From positions 1,798,001-1,862,000 of the forward strand of contig JAJQJQ010000025.1 of assembly GCA_028622995.1 (NCBI GenBank): DNA of 64,000 nt. The letters are read 5' to 3'. Positions 1 through 11,823 of the stretch are shown in pieces; position 1 is the stretch's first letter; each line of letters begins with the position of its first letter. This DNA is from Panagrolaimus kolymaensis. Taxonomy: Eukaryota > Nematoda > Chromadorea > Rhabditida > Panagrolaimidae. The notes beneath the pieces were generated by a model, which was given only the letters and a program-made list of their open reading frames with translations, made no database searches and was not told where the DNA came from. Position numbers and translations under genes: made by a program.

Positions 1-1092
1 TATCTTCACCACTTCGAGAGAAAGCTATCAATGCTGCTTCATTCTTTAATACCGATTGAAAGGCAAGATAAATTGAGTTCCATCTTACAGCAATAATTCT
101 TGGAAGTTTTGATACAGAAAGATTGCATTCTTGTTGAGCTTGTTCAAATTTTGTTCTTCTTGATGCGTTCCTTGAAAAACTGCTACACAGGTTTCTAACA
201 TTTTTTACTAACATTTTAACACTTTCATTACCTTCAACACAATCATTAACAACGAGATGAAGACAATGTGCAACACACTGAATGGAAGGAAGTTGAAGAT
301 TAGTTTCACAGGCAGCTTTCAAATTTGATCCATCATCGCGTGTGATAAAAACAACATTTTGCTTGCTAACATTCATACTTTGAAAAGCAGATTCAAAAAG
401 TTGAGCGATAAGCGAAGCAGTATGTTTACCGTGTACAGCCTTTGTTACCAAGACGAAATTTTTGCGAATCCATTTGTCGTCGATCAGAGAACATGTAATA
501 ACAAGCAAACTTATTCCAAGCGAAGGATTAGACCATAAATCAGCAGTGAGAGCAAGTTCTTTTTGTTTAACTAAATTTCTGACATAATTAAGCATCCATT
601 CGTAAACATTTTTGAGACCAGTGGTTTTATAGTAAGTTTCTTTTCTTATAAGATCAGCACCAAATTTTACAATCAGCATTCCTCGCATTCGATCATTATT
701 AACAAAGCTAAAGCTTTCATTTCTTTCCGTCATTAATCCAATAACAAATTGATCAGCTTCAAGTTGCTTCATTTCAATGGTTGAGCAGAAGTTAGTTTTT
801 TTTTTAAAGAGGCTTCTAAAGAAATATAACTAAAAGCAGACAGCAACAAAAAACTTACATTTGCTTTTGAAACAGGTTTTATGCCAAATAATACAATAAA
901 ATCTTGCGGATGTTTCTTCTCGATATGACTTTTCATTAAGCTTGTTGAGTTACCATTTAATTCATATTCATGTCCACATACCATCTGTTTAGCGATATCA
1001 GTAAAAAATGTGCATTGAACTACCTTTTTGCCATTTATTGATTTCAACTCTTGAAAAGCGCTCCAAACTTTGGATTTCTTCCGTGCTGGCAT
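1..1092 (-). CDS. hAT-family transposase with N-terminal BED-type zinc finger (partial)
   Basis: The first exon (1092 down to about 860) encodes a BED-finger-like domain: an aromatic near the start (KVWSAF), a Cys (VVQCTFF), and a closing H-x4-H (SHIEKKH). A canonical donor follows (GTAAGT, about 857), and from about 770 down to base 1 an uninterrupted reading frame shows hAT catalytic-domain motifs in order: TADLWSN (first acidic residue), RDDGSNLKAA (second), CVAHCLHLVVNDC and RWNS. The protein continues beyond the window, so the last catalytic Glu and dimerisation region are not visible. The exon 1/2 junction is unclear: the only in-phase acceptor gives an intron of about 29 nt, unusually short. 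No stop breaks the visible catalytic part, so the copy may be young. It catalyses excision and reinsertion of the element in the nucleus. Confidence 0.8.
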
Positions 1093-1426
1093 TTTTAGTT
1101 TTTGTAACTTGAGATAAAAACTTGAAAAAAATAGCTACAAAAACTTTTTTTTCAAAGATGTTTGGCCCAAACTGTCAAAATGCGACACGGCGGTTACCCA
1201 TGTTTTTCCACTTTTTCCCATGGTTACCGGCAAACTTGAAAAATCGTAAAAGAATGGAATTTTTATGCTTCAAATATTTATATAATAATGTCATATAAAA
1301 AGTGGCGGAGATAAAAGGCCGCGGAGACGGAGACGAAAAAATTTGACGGAGACAAAAATCTCCCGGACGGAGATGCGGAGACGGAGACGGAGACGCGGAG
1401 AAACGGATACGGAGACGACTACCCTA
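1..1426 (-). mobile_element. hAT DNA transposon, 5' portion (runs off the left edge of the window)
   Basis: The element is read on the minus strand and enters from its 5' end at about 1426, where the minus strand begins TAGGGTAGTCGTCTCCG, a typical hAT-type terminus. Directly inside lie many tandem-like GGAGAC/CGGAGA units (about 1305-1418), which look like the subterminal repeats that hAT transposases bind. A TATA-like stretch (about 1278-1284) and the transposase gene follow. The other end lies outside the window, so the terminal inverted repeat pair and the 8-bp target duplication cannot be checked here. The terminus call rests on motif resemblance and on the transposase that follows it. 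Confidence 0.75.
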
Positions 1427-2618
1427 CTCCCCATTGCTTGTGGATTAATGATTTGGTTAAATGCCAAAAAACATGCATTTTGTTGCTCCACTTTTTGGAA
1501 TGATGTCTAACAAAGCATCATTCATTGCCTTTTTTACTTTTTTTTACAATCATAACTTGGAGGATAGCTGATGACAAAAAATAAAAGGTAACCATAGATC
1601 ACGCGATAGGGATAAAATCCTTCTGACAAAACTTCCACTTTATGTGACTTACAGTAAATTACCCCTTCAATATTACTTCAAAAGTAACAAATTCAAAGTA
1701 GAAAAAATTAATTTCGCCCATTCTTCATTTTTATAAAATTTGTGTAAAACTGCCATTTCCGTTCCATTTATATGAGATGAATTTACAACCAGAATTTGTA
1801 AAAGAGAAAATAAATATTTAACCCACTCATTCTTAAATTTAAATTTAACAATGTTTTAAAACTGTAGCGCTCATTTTTTGTTTTTGTTTAATATCAAATC
1901 CTATTGTAAAAATATTAATTTATGGCTGTTCATAAAGACTTTCATTTAAACATAAAAATTAAAGTCCACAAATACAACTTTTACAATCATGTTTTTAAAA
2001 ATTCATACCCATGTTAGAATTAAAATAATATTATTTATTGAATAAACATTAAAAAGTTTTAAAAGTACAAGACATAATCTGATAAAGCTTATTTTTTCTC
2101 ATTTTGTAATGTTTTTTAATTTCAGTCTAAGAAAAAATATGTATACAAAAATATAAACTCTATAAATTAGTTTTTTGATCCATCTTTTTTTTATTCTTTT
2201 AATTTTCTCATTTAGTCGTTATAAAATTATAACTTTAAAAAATATGAAATTTTTGCGAAAATTAACCAAAAAGTTAAGTATCAATTTTATTTTATTTTAA
2301 AGTGAAAGGTAGCAACTACATAAGTCCAAAACGCGATTATTTAAAAAAATAAAATTCTATTTTTTTCTTGGTATTCTTCGTCGTGATTATGAAAAGTGTT
2401 AATTTTGTGAACACATGCATATAGAAATTAAAAGAAACTTTTGTTTAAGTAATGATAGGTTAAAATTAGTTCTAAATACATACTTAAAAACAATTTTAAT
2501 TTGTTAGGTGGAAAATGATTTACATTTATCACAATTATTTTTTAAATTTTATATCAGAGAAATATATGTACAGTTGCAAAGTTTTTGAATTCTAAACAGT
2601 AATCGTATGAAAAAAAAT
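1427..2618. other. AT-rich intergenic region, no gene seen
   Basis: Low-complexity AT-rich DNA between the hAT terminus and the 3' end of the receptor gene. I see no ORF with coding character, no RNA gene and no clear repeat. Confidence 0.6.
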
Positions 2619-3521
2619 TTATTTGGGAACAACAAAGTTTTTGAAAGCCTTTTTAAAAGCTTTGGAATAAATTGTTGCGCAGATAGTCATGTTCATAGCT
2701 GTAAAGGTTATTGAAAATGGCCCAATATAATCTAATAACTGTTTATGCTCAACCTAAAAGAGAAAATTTTCAAGCCTATATTAAATATTTTGAAGAGGGG
2801 TGAAACTTACAAAAGCCAAAAGAAATGTAATTAAAGTTGGAGTAAATTCGAAAAAAGTTGAGGATGCAATGATAATTAACAACTTTTTACTAATTTTTTG
2901 GTTATTAATGTTTTGAGTTTTTAAATGAGTTTTAATTAAAATGAACAGAATAATTCCGCCAATATCATTTGCAAGGATAATCGAAAATTTTGTTGGATAA
3001 AGGTTTTTTCTTGGAATATTTAATAATAAGCAACCAAAAGTTCTACAAGTAGTAGAAGCGTTTTCAGGAATTACAGCTAATAAACTATTGAAATATACAC
3101 ACATCCAAATAAATGTAATAAGTCCAAAAATAGTAAAAAGGCTAAAATAAAATCGATATTTTGCAGTATATTTAAATGGAAATATAATTGAAGCGCATCG
3201 ATCAAAGCACATAAAAATTTCGAGCACGGTGCCAGTGTAATTTAAAATAAATGGAAACAAACCCAGCCAATATAAAAAATAAGCATTGTAAACATTATTT
3301 TCGAGTCTCCAAAATAAAATTAAATGCACAGAATTTATTATTGTTAATATAGACCAAATAAATAAAACGACTAAATATATGCTAATTACCGGAGAAAATT
3401 TTAGGCCTTTAGAAATTAAATTTTTATTAAATATTACTTTGGCGGATTGCTTCAAAGTCAATAAAGATAAAATGAAACAGGCAAAGTGGTGTAATAATGT
3501 AATATTTATAACAAAATTCAT
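2619..3521 (-). CDS. nematode serpentine 7TM chemoreceptor, complete, two exons
   Basis: Two exons join in phase 0 (3521-2811 and 2753-2619; GTAAGT donor, CTTTTAG acceptor) into a 281-residue protein. It is strongly hydrophobic with about seven membrane-spanning stretches. At the end of TM3 it has FDRCASIIFPFKY, the nematode equivalent of the DRY motif (here DRC, then a Pro-rich second loop). The second exon supplies TM7 and a short basic tail (KAFKKAFKNFVVPK). Length matches nematode chemosensory receptors. I cannot assign the subfamily with confidence; it is not a close relative of the four-exon receptors elsewhere in the window. Such receptors usually sit in sensory cilia and signal through G proteins, which is family knowledge and not visible here. 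Confidence 0.8.
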
Positions 3522-6100
3522 TTTTTCGTAAACAAAAAAATTATCAACAATGCGTTTTTAAGAATAATTTTAATTTTTATTGGTGCTTTTAATCACCTAT
3601 TGAAGTTGGAATAAAAAAAAGGTTTTAACTTTTTAAAGTAAAATGTTTTAATATTCTCGGTACATATATGAGCCAATTTGTGTATTCAAATGTTTTCTTA
3701 AAATTCGTGCATAATAGTAGCTTAGATTATTCCCTTTAGTGTTTAGAAGGCACTTTAAATTTTCCAATACTGTAAAATTGTCATTTTTTTACTTTTTTGC
3801 TGAAATTACATACTTGTAAAAAAATGTTTTTTAAATAACTTTAAAATAATTGTCTTTAATTGGAAGAATAGATCTTTGGAGCATGAGTTAATATACCGAA
3901 ACTGTATTTCGAGACTTTGATCTCAGAAAAATCGATGGATATGTACATTAGATTTTCAACTTGGTTTTTGGGCTTTTGGAAAGCCATGGTTCGCACTTAA
4001 AAGTTCGAAAAATGGTAATTAAACCGATAATGTGCTGAACATAATTTCTTCAGTCTTTTGGTGAGACAAATTTTAAAGTACATTTAGTGATGATTGATTA
4101 TTAGATATTTAAAAATAACATATTTTCTTAGTAAAATTATAATGACAGTAATTACAAGACAAGCGTCAAAAAAAATTTAGACAAAAGACGGGAATAAAAT
4201 AGCCAATTTAAGTGAATTGCTGCTCCCTACAAAACGTTTCACAAAAAAAAAACAGGAGATGAATTTTTGCTCAGTCAAACTTTTTGAAACTCCAATAATA
4301 AACAATTTAATAATGCTATTTTACTTTTGCTTTTTAATGGTAAGTTTGTTTTTTTCTTCATACATTTAAAAAAGCAATAATTTAAAGCAATAAAAATTTT
4401 TTATAGTAGTAATAAAAAAAATGAAACTTTAATTCCAGATTATCCCACTTAAAACATTTTGACGGACCATAGTACGAAGTATTTAAATATACAAATTTAA
4501 AAGTTTAATAAAAAATGTTTAAAATGAAAATTAGGTAATTTTGTAGTTTTTTTTCTTTTTTTGCTCGTGTCTTTCTGTCTCATTGTCAAATTTAAAAAAA
4601 AATTGGTGACTTTATGAAATTCCAATAAAATATGTATTTTAACACTTCTCACAAAATTATGACTATGGAAGATATTCAAGAAAATAAGAAAACAATGGCG
4701 AAACATTCATTTTTTAGCAACATAGCCATGTTGCTCCGTCTCAGCTAAAGATGGCTAAGAAAATGTTGATTTTTTCCAAAGGTATTGATATACTTTTGTT
4801 AAATAAATTGTAAAATTCTTAATTTTAATGTTTTTTAGCGATTTCAAGTCAAATTCAAATTTTCCAAAAACGAATTAAGAGCCTGTTCAATCAGAAATTG
4901 GCATCTTAATTATTAAATGGCTTAGAACTCCAAAATTATCCACAGATTATCTAAACCTTTTTCACTCGTCGGAAGCACATTTGTTGGGTCTACAAACATC
5001 CACAAACCATATTTTAAAAGCCTCCATCCTCATACTTGGCCAATCGATTGTATGAGTTTCAGGACTTATTGAACAACCCAATATTTTTTTAACTCCTTCA
5101 AGGGAATATCCTAAAAAAGATTATCAAGAAAAATTATTTTTATAATCAAATACTTGATAGAGAAAGTTTCCGAAAAATGCATTTTTTTGGGAATAATTAT
5201 GAAAAAGGTATGTACAGAAAAAATGATAAAATGAATAACAAAAAAATTAAATTTTTTGGTTATCTTAGAAACGGTAGCATTTTCCTCTTTATCACCTTCA
5301 AAAATATAATACATAATGATAAAAAAGCAAGCTGAAAATTAAAAGAAAAACGAGAACAAGTCTCTCTTTATTTAACCTCAAAGTTTTATATGCTTCCAAT
5401 AACCATTTTCAAAAAATGAAAAGTTAAGACAACTGTTGTTGTCGAAGTCGTTATTCTCGCTGATGTTTCTGATCAAAGTGTTATTATGCGAGAAAATGGA
5501 CTAAAACGGAGAATATGAAAGAAAGCAGAAAAATGTGGTAAAAATAACATACAATCTTGGAACGCTTCATTATAGCAGCTTTGAGCTTGATAAAATTTTC
5601 CAAAAAGCAACTTTAATCTATTTCACAAAATTTTCTTTGACGCCAAACGAAAGGTAGAAAATAAGCACGATCGTTTCAAAAAGCAGCGCAAAAGTTTGTA
5701 GAAACGTTGTTGAATGAAAAATGATGGAATAAATCGAGAAGAGAAAAAAACCCTCGCAAAATGTTTTCGTTATTTGTATTGAGACAGAGATATTGGGTTT
5801 GTTTTCATAAGGTACCTTTTTTGCTGTTACAGGCCTATTATTCGAAAAATACTGGTTCATAAATAAGAATGATTGAAAACAAAGAAAATATGTTAAGGTT
5901 TCCCGTTAAAATAGTGATAGGGAGTTAGTCAATAAAAGAATTGTTGTTAAAGAAGAAAAAGTTGGTGTTAAATCATTTTTATTGTCATTACAAAATTTTA
6001 CATATAAACATGGACAAATTTCTACAAACTACATACGTTTACAAATAAAGTGAATCAGTTTTTCATACAATCAATCACATTTGTTAAATCATAAATTCAT
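3522..6100. other. AT-rich intergenic region, no gene seen
   Basis: About 2.6 kb without a convincing exon. The short ORFs here are AT-rich, lack splice-compatible neighbours and show no domain signature. The 3' flank of the hydrolase gene ends at its right edge. Confidence 0.55.
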
Positions 6101-7928
6101 TCATTCAGCAGAAGATTTCTTAAGTTTCCATTCTTCTATGTCATCTTCAATGAAAGTTGAAATTCGTATACCAGTTTGTCGCTTTGCTATAACACCCAAA
6201 TGATCTGAATTTGGAACATACAAAGGTTCAAGGCCATATGGAGCAGCATCACATATATCAGTCGAATTTTTAGGTGGCTTCATATTATCTTTGAGTCCAT
6301 GAATGCATAATACAGGAACTTTGATTGATGGAGCTTTGTCAATTCTAAAAACATATCATTGTTAGTTGGGTAAAAGTAAAGTAAGAAACTCGCGTTCGAA
6401 AACAATCAGATTTAGAAGTCTTTTTGGGTGGTTTAGAACCTGATATATGACGAACACCAGATAGTAATGGAGCAACCAAAATAAGACCAGTAACATAAGG
6501 AAGATTTTTTGATGCAAGATCAGCAACTACTGCAGTTCCAATTGATATTCCCATTAAGACAATCTGAAAATATGTACATAGAATGAAAGCCTAAATAGAC
6601 ACGTCAAAAAACATACTTCAAGTTTAGGATCATTACGTTCAGATACAATATGTTCATACATTGATTCACTATCTTAATATACAGCTGATTCAGTTGGTTT
6701 ACCAGTGGAAAGACCAAATCCAGAATAATCAAAGAAATATACATCATATTCTTCAGGATGTTGATAGCTTAAAAGATAACCAGTAACTCCATTAAATGTT
6801 ATACCAAGATCACATCCATTGTTGTTAGCTATCAAAAGAACCTAAAAACGAGACATAAAATAAGAGATAAAAACAAGAAAGTAACATTAGCAATACAAAA
6901 ACACTATAAAAAGCAACTTATTTTGTTACTAGGTTCAAACTCATTATGTTTCTTTATTTCAGCCAGATTGAGGTCAGCTTTAATCTTTCCACCAACGATA
7001 TAATTCTTTGATTTAGTAAACAGCACAAAAGGTTCGGTTCGTTTAATATACTTTCTAAGAATTTTGATATCTTCTTCATTCAAATTTTTCGCCCACAAAA
7101 CAGGTTCATTTCGAAGACCATTTTTACCATAGCATTGTTTAGCATTACCAAAGCATCTTGATTTCCTTTCTTCATTGTAATAACTCAAATAATAAAATTG
7201 CCATGGTGATGGAGGATAAAATGCTACCAAACCCACCAAACCTTGAGGTGGAGCTAAAGACACACATGAAACACGAGAGATTGCCTAAAAAATAAACGTT
7301 AAAAAGCAAATCAAAGCTAAAAAAGATTTACATTGTATGTTTTGATAAGTCCAAAAAAAGCTTTAGCAATAAGAGGTTCTTTCTTCGTTGAAGGCTTTGA
7401 TTTCTTGTCACACGGTTTGGCTTTCTTTTTTGGAGGTTGCTTTGTTTTAATCTTTTTATGCTTTATAGTAGGTCCTTGCCACTTTGTTTCACTTTCATAA
7501 CGCTTAGATTCGGATTCTTGTTGATTTGTTTTAGCTTCTTGTGGTTTAGCTTCTGATACTTGCTGCTTTGATTCTGTTGTTTGAAGTTTCCTTTCTGAGC
7601 TCTTATCATTGGTTGAAGGTTCAGAAGATTCATCTAAACCAACTTTCATTCTATCATTATTCTGGAAAACAAAACTTATAAGTAAAAGGTAAAGGTTGAG
7701 TAATAAGCTTTAACAAACTTTAGTAATATCATGGTTATAGCTTTGAGTTGATGTTTCATCTTCTGATTCATTGAGTTTTCTTTTGCTCACATTTTTCATT
7801 GATTGTTGAATTTCATCTTGTAAAGATTCATTCGTATCCAGCATTCGTTTCATTTCAGTAACTTCACGCAGCAGTGGAACAGCTAACTTCGTTAAATCAA
7901 GACCAAAGAGGGTTGTTGGAGGAGCCAT
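6101..7928 (-). pseudogene. ABHD17-like (FAM108) serine hydrolase gene with in-frame stop and damaged splice donor
   Basis: Six exons close in frame: 7928-7719, 7661-7332, 7284-6922, 6841-6617, 6563-6394 and 6344-6101. ABHD17 hydrolases depalmitoylate membrane proteins. Seen: VAFYPPSP near the hydrolase start, FDYSGFGLSTGKP, the nucleophile elbow GISIG, APLLSG, VPVLCIHGLKDN (acidic residue) and SDHLG (His). An N-terminal extension of about 180 residues, rich in Lys, Ser and Glu, is not typical of the family. Two lesions: an in-frame TAA at 6676-6674, where relatives read LY-A-D, and exon 3 followed by ATAAGT (6921-6916) instead of GTAAGT. Intron 5 has a GC donor (GCGAGT), tolerated in many genomes. 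Without the stop it would encode about 513 residues. Either a recent pseudogene or a sequencing or allele problem. Confidence 0.75.
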
Positions 7929-8324
7929 TTTGAAATCAGTTGAAATTCACACGAAAAGTTATTAAAGATGAGTGATCAGCAAACGAATGAAGCGACTTTC
8001 CAGCAGCCTTCAAAAAAACACAAAAGCAGAAAACGTTTTCATTGCAACTTTGTCGATAGTCTAAAAATGGAATGAAAAATTAACATATTTCTTGTTGCAC
8101 AAAGATGAAATGAAAGTTGCTGGAGAATTAACAACATAAAGCAACAAGTCGTTGCATTAAAAATCAAACATCCATGTCACAAAAAAAGTATTTATTGATA
8201 CATTTACAAAACAAACAAAGTTTATTAATAAAGAAATTACAAATTAACGGTAAAAATCAAGTACAAAACATTAAAAACACATTTTCATTATACATAATAT
8301 TGGAGAAGAAGCAAATGAAGTTTT

Positions 8325-9008
8325 TTAGAACAGTTCGAAATCACCTTTAGTAATGAACATATAACATAAATAACATATTTCAAAGCTCAAGCGCATAACA
8401 ACCAGAGAAACGAACCATGGCATAACACTTTCCTAAAAAGAAACATGAAAGAAAGCTTGAAGAAAAGTAAAAATCATACCTGCTCAGCTTTATAATCGAC
8501 AGCACAAGCAACAAAACATAGTAAACCAAGAACATCAAAAGTTCTTTCAATAACAGTATCAACGTTTAAGTTGGCAATTTTCTTACCACCAGCACAAGTA
8601 CAGCAGCACATATATGAAACATAAGCAAACATAAAAGCAATCCAACCATAAAAGAAAGAGAAGGGTAAGCCAGCATAATAAAAAACCATATAAAATAAGT
8701 AACTATTTGGACCATCAAAAGCGATCATTAAACAAAGTAAAAATAGCCATGCACGAATCTGAAAAAAGAAAGAGTGTATTATTGTGCATAAAAAGTTTAA
8801 AAAAGAAACTTACATCATCTGGATTATCTGATTTCTTTATTTTTTCTGTTTCTTGCACTTTTTGATCATTCAACTTTCCATCTTCATTGTTGTTCTTGCT
8901 CGATGCTTCAATAAGTTGTTCTTCATTGACACTTTCTGCTTCAATAATTGCTTCATCATTAGCACTTGTTGCTTCCATAGGTAATAAGCGATTTCGAAGA
9001 ATTGACAT
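8325..9008 (-). CDS. small multi-pass membrane protein with acidic cytosolic N-terminus, unknown function
   Basis: Three exons (9008-8814, 8758-8480, 8432-8325) join in phase 0 into 193 residues. The first about 65 residues are hydrophilic and Glu/Asn/Lys-rich. Three to four hydrophobic segments follow; around residues 115-125 lies a Cys cluster (YMCCCTCAGG) that could be palmitoylated or bind metal. Charged Asp residues sit inside or next to hydrophobic segments (LLCLMIAFDGPN). I do not recognise the family; the layout resembles small four-helix membrane proteins. The gene is head-to-head with the Q/Y-rich gene, about 340 bp between start codons, so the two may share a promoter region. Confidence 0.65.
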
Positions 9009-9344
9009 TTTTGATGATGGAAGGAAGAAAGAAGTTTTTTAGATGTTTGATTGATGACTTGAAAAATAACCAAAAAATCATCAAACAATGAAAAAGCGTT
9101 TGCAGGCTCTTATTGGCATAATGGAACCAAAATGCATAGCCTAAAAAAGCAAGCAAATTTTTCGTTCATTCATCAAACTTTTTTCTAACTTTTTCTTCCT
9201 CTCCTTTCTTTTTTTCATTTTTGAAATCAAAAAACGGAATAAAACAATGTTTTTGCTCGTCGTATTCGTTAAAACATTTTATTGCGTGATTTTGTATTAA
9301 TTGTTGCTTTATTTATCGTTACTTTTTTAGCTATATTTTTCTGT

Positions 9345-11129
9345 ATGAAAATGTGCAAATCTGATAATAAAGAGAATGCTGTTATCTCCTCAACTTTGTC
9401 AAGCGCTAATATCGTTGAACATGAACTCAAACATAGCAATACCAATGTCTCTGATTTGAATAAAGAAATGGATCAACATGTATGTTTAAAAAACTTGTAA
9501 TTTTATCCTTTTTATATGTAATGTTTTTAGCATATTGCTGATGCTGAAATTGCTGCGTTAAAATCTACTGTTTCTTCTTCTCCTGTTATTCAACAACAAC
9601 AAAGTCATGTTATACGGGATCATTCTTACCATCCGAAAAGATCTTTTCCAAGAGGTGGTTACCGCGGTAATAATCGAGATCGACGTCCTATTCCTCCTTC
9701 TGTTACTAAACCTGAACCTGGTAAACCTTTCCGTTAATTTAGCACTGTTTAAACAAATATGAAAGTTGTATTTTTAGGTTTACCTACTGAAGATGGCCGT
9801 AGTCCCGAAATAAACATTTCACAATCAACTTCTAATGATGTTCGTCGTGATCCACGCTCAAGAAACTATCAAAACATTCCTCGCAATGGATCTACCGCTC
9901 AAAAAAGCCATACTGATGTTCCAAAAGTTCAAGCGAATGTGGAACAAAGTAGCGATAACCATATGGATCAAAGGTCATTCAAAGAAAATGAACAAAGAAG
10001 AAGTGAGTTTCCTTCTGGTCGAGGAAGCAGCGGAAGGAATGATAGAAATTCAAGGTTCCACTATAACCAATCCAACTTTCCACGTCCTCCAGCTGGTATT
10101 CAACAAAATCGAACTTTTACTGATGTAAACAAGCCAGGAAGAACTGATGGTAATCGAAGTGTTTCTCAATCAACTACTCAAGAGCAAGAAGATAAACCTG
10201 CTGTTACAAAGCCGAAAGTCTTTGGTGAAGCAATACCTGTTGACACATATGTGAAATGGATGGAAATAGAGCAAAAGAAGTTGAAAGAAAAGGAAGAAAG
10301 AAATAAGATGAGTGATGCTTCCAGGAAAGCTTCTGATAATAGTGGAGAACATGAATTTGAAACAATCGGTAAGAGTTTTGTTTTATTGAACTTTCATTGA
10401 TTATCTTTATTTTAGAAAAGGTAGTTGTTACCCAACCCTCTAAAACTTTTGCTCGTGCAGTATCTACTAATGTTCTTTCTGTTGATGCTCCTTCCGCTGT
10501 CAATCTTTCTGAAACCTCTTCAATTCCTCCGAAGTTAAGTATTACAACCACCACCTCAACAAAGCCATTCAAGAGTCGTAATCAAAAGGTAGTTTATTCG
10601 TTTGCATTGAAACTAATACCTTTCTTTTTTTCAGCCTTACATTCAATCAAATCCTCAACAAATGTTTTATCTTCCACAACATTATCAACAAATTCCACAT
10701 CATATTCAACCAGGTGGTGTTCAAGTACCTGCTCAATATTATGGTCAATTTGCTCATCCTCAATTCCAACCGGCGCCTCAAGTGTATTACCAACCTCAGC
10801 AACTTCAACAGCAACTTCTTCAGCAACTTTCAACAACATATCCACAACTTCCTTATCAACATGTTCCAAATCAGCAAGGTACAGCTTCTCAACAATATAT
10901 TCCTCAAGTTCATCAACAATATGGTCGTCAAGCTCATCAACAATATGATCCTCAAGTTCATCAACAATATGGTCCTCAATTTCATCAACAATATGATCCT
11001 CAATTTCATCAACAACATGGTCAACAATATGGGCAACAACCACCTATGCAATACAGCAATGGTCAAACTGTTTACTATGTGCCTCCATATGATCCTAATG
11101 CACCTTCAAATTATGGACAAACTAAATAA
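9345..11129 (+). CDS. Q/P/Y-rich low-complexity (prion-like) protein, unknown function
   Basis: Five exons (9345-9479, 9531-9720, 9778-10368, 10416-10588, 10635-11129) close in frame to 527 residues. The middle is rich in Arg, Gly, Ser and Asn with RGGYRGNNRDRR-like RG motifs; the C-terminal 165 residues are mostly Gln, Pro, Tyr and His, ending in about six short repeats of the form HQQY(G/D)PQ. Such compositions are typical of RNA-granule or otherwise disordered proteins. I chose ATG 9345: 15 bases upstream is a strong acceptor (TTTTTTAG, ends 9330), consistent with trans-splicing. Upstream in the same frame lies a hydrophobic stretch (FVLIVALFIVTFLAIFF) reached only from TTG 9282 after a stop at 9270; if another start exists the protein would gain a membrane anchor. 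Confidence 0.7.
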
Positions 11130-11338
11130 CTTTGTTTAATCATTTATTGTATTGCTTTTTTGTTTTTTGTTGTTGATGCTAAAGTGAAATTTATTGTTTG
11201 AATGGTTGCATTTTTTCTTGTTCAAATTTTATAATAAAGTCAAAATTTCCTATGTTTTATTAACGTTTTTTGTTTTGGTTTTGAGATAAACCGATCAAGT
11301 TCCATGTGCAATTTAAAGTGTTGCACAATTTTGTTAGA

Positions 11339-11718
11339 TTAAATTTTCTGGTTTCCACCTGCCCATTCAGTGAAATGAAACGTAGTTCCATCAGTCCAAT
11401 CTTTTGCTCTTACAACAGTATCGGCATGAATTTAAGAACATATTACTGTGGTTTCACAAAATGGGAAAGATTCTGTAAAAAGTAAAGTTTAGAAATGCTT
11501 TAAAATATCAAAATTCTTTCTCTACAGTTTCATCATCACTAAATCCATCAGAAATTGAAACTAATCCGTCAAAAGTTTTTTACAAGCAGCAACTTCAGCT
11601 GCTGCAAAACTGGTTAAATTTGATAGAAAAAAAGGCAGAATCTCATTAGTAATTCAATGCTTTCATTTGGACAAGTTGCAAAACAAAAAAATAATAATGA
11701 AATAAGTCTAAACAACAT
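11339..11718 (-). pseudogene. decayed secreted C-type lectin gene
   Basis: From ATG 11718 a signal-peptide-like start (MLFRLISLLFFCFA) runs into TCPNES and CLFS, like the start of a C-type lectin domain. The homology then changes frame: AAAEVAACKKLL in one frame and GLVSISDGFSDDETVE in the next, so at least two small indels are present. After an acceptor-like TTTTACAG, a further fragment has a stop (CETTVICS then TAA) and then the typical DWTDGTTFHFTEWAGG segment. The final conserved Cys region is missing. A copy of the CACTCACA MITE starts about 105 bp upstream of the start codon. Related to the lectin gene at 54.9 kb by domain type. Confidence 0.75.
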
Positions 11719-11823
11719 TAAACTCTTAAGAATTTGACGAAAAAGGAGCAACAATTATCTCAGCATATAAGTTGGTACGATTTAATGAACTCTTTTTTTG
11801 CAAAATAATGTGTCGAAAAAATT

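Noticed and set aside
1305..1418. CRISPR-like or microsatellite reading of the GGAGAC array
   Set aside because: Irregular, no spacers of fixed length, in a eukaryotic context and next to a hAT end; best read as subterminal transposon repeats.
10594..11043. Antisense ORF rich in Glu, Asp and Val opposite the Q/Y-rich gene
   Set aside because: It is the reverse reading of CAACAATATGGT-type repeats; the plus-strand frame has splice sites and phase continuity, the antisense frame does not.
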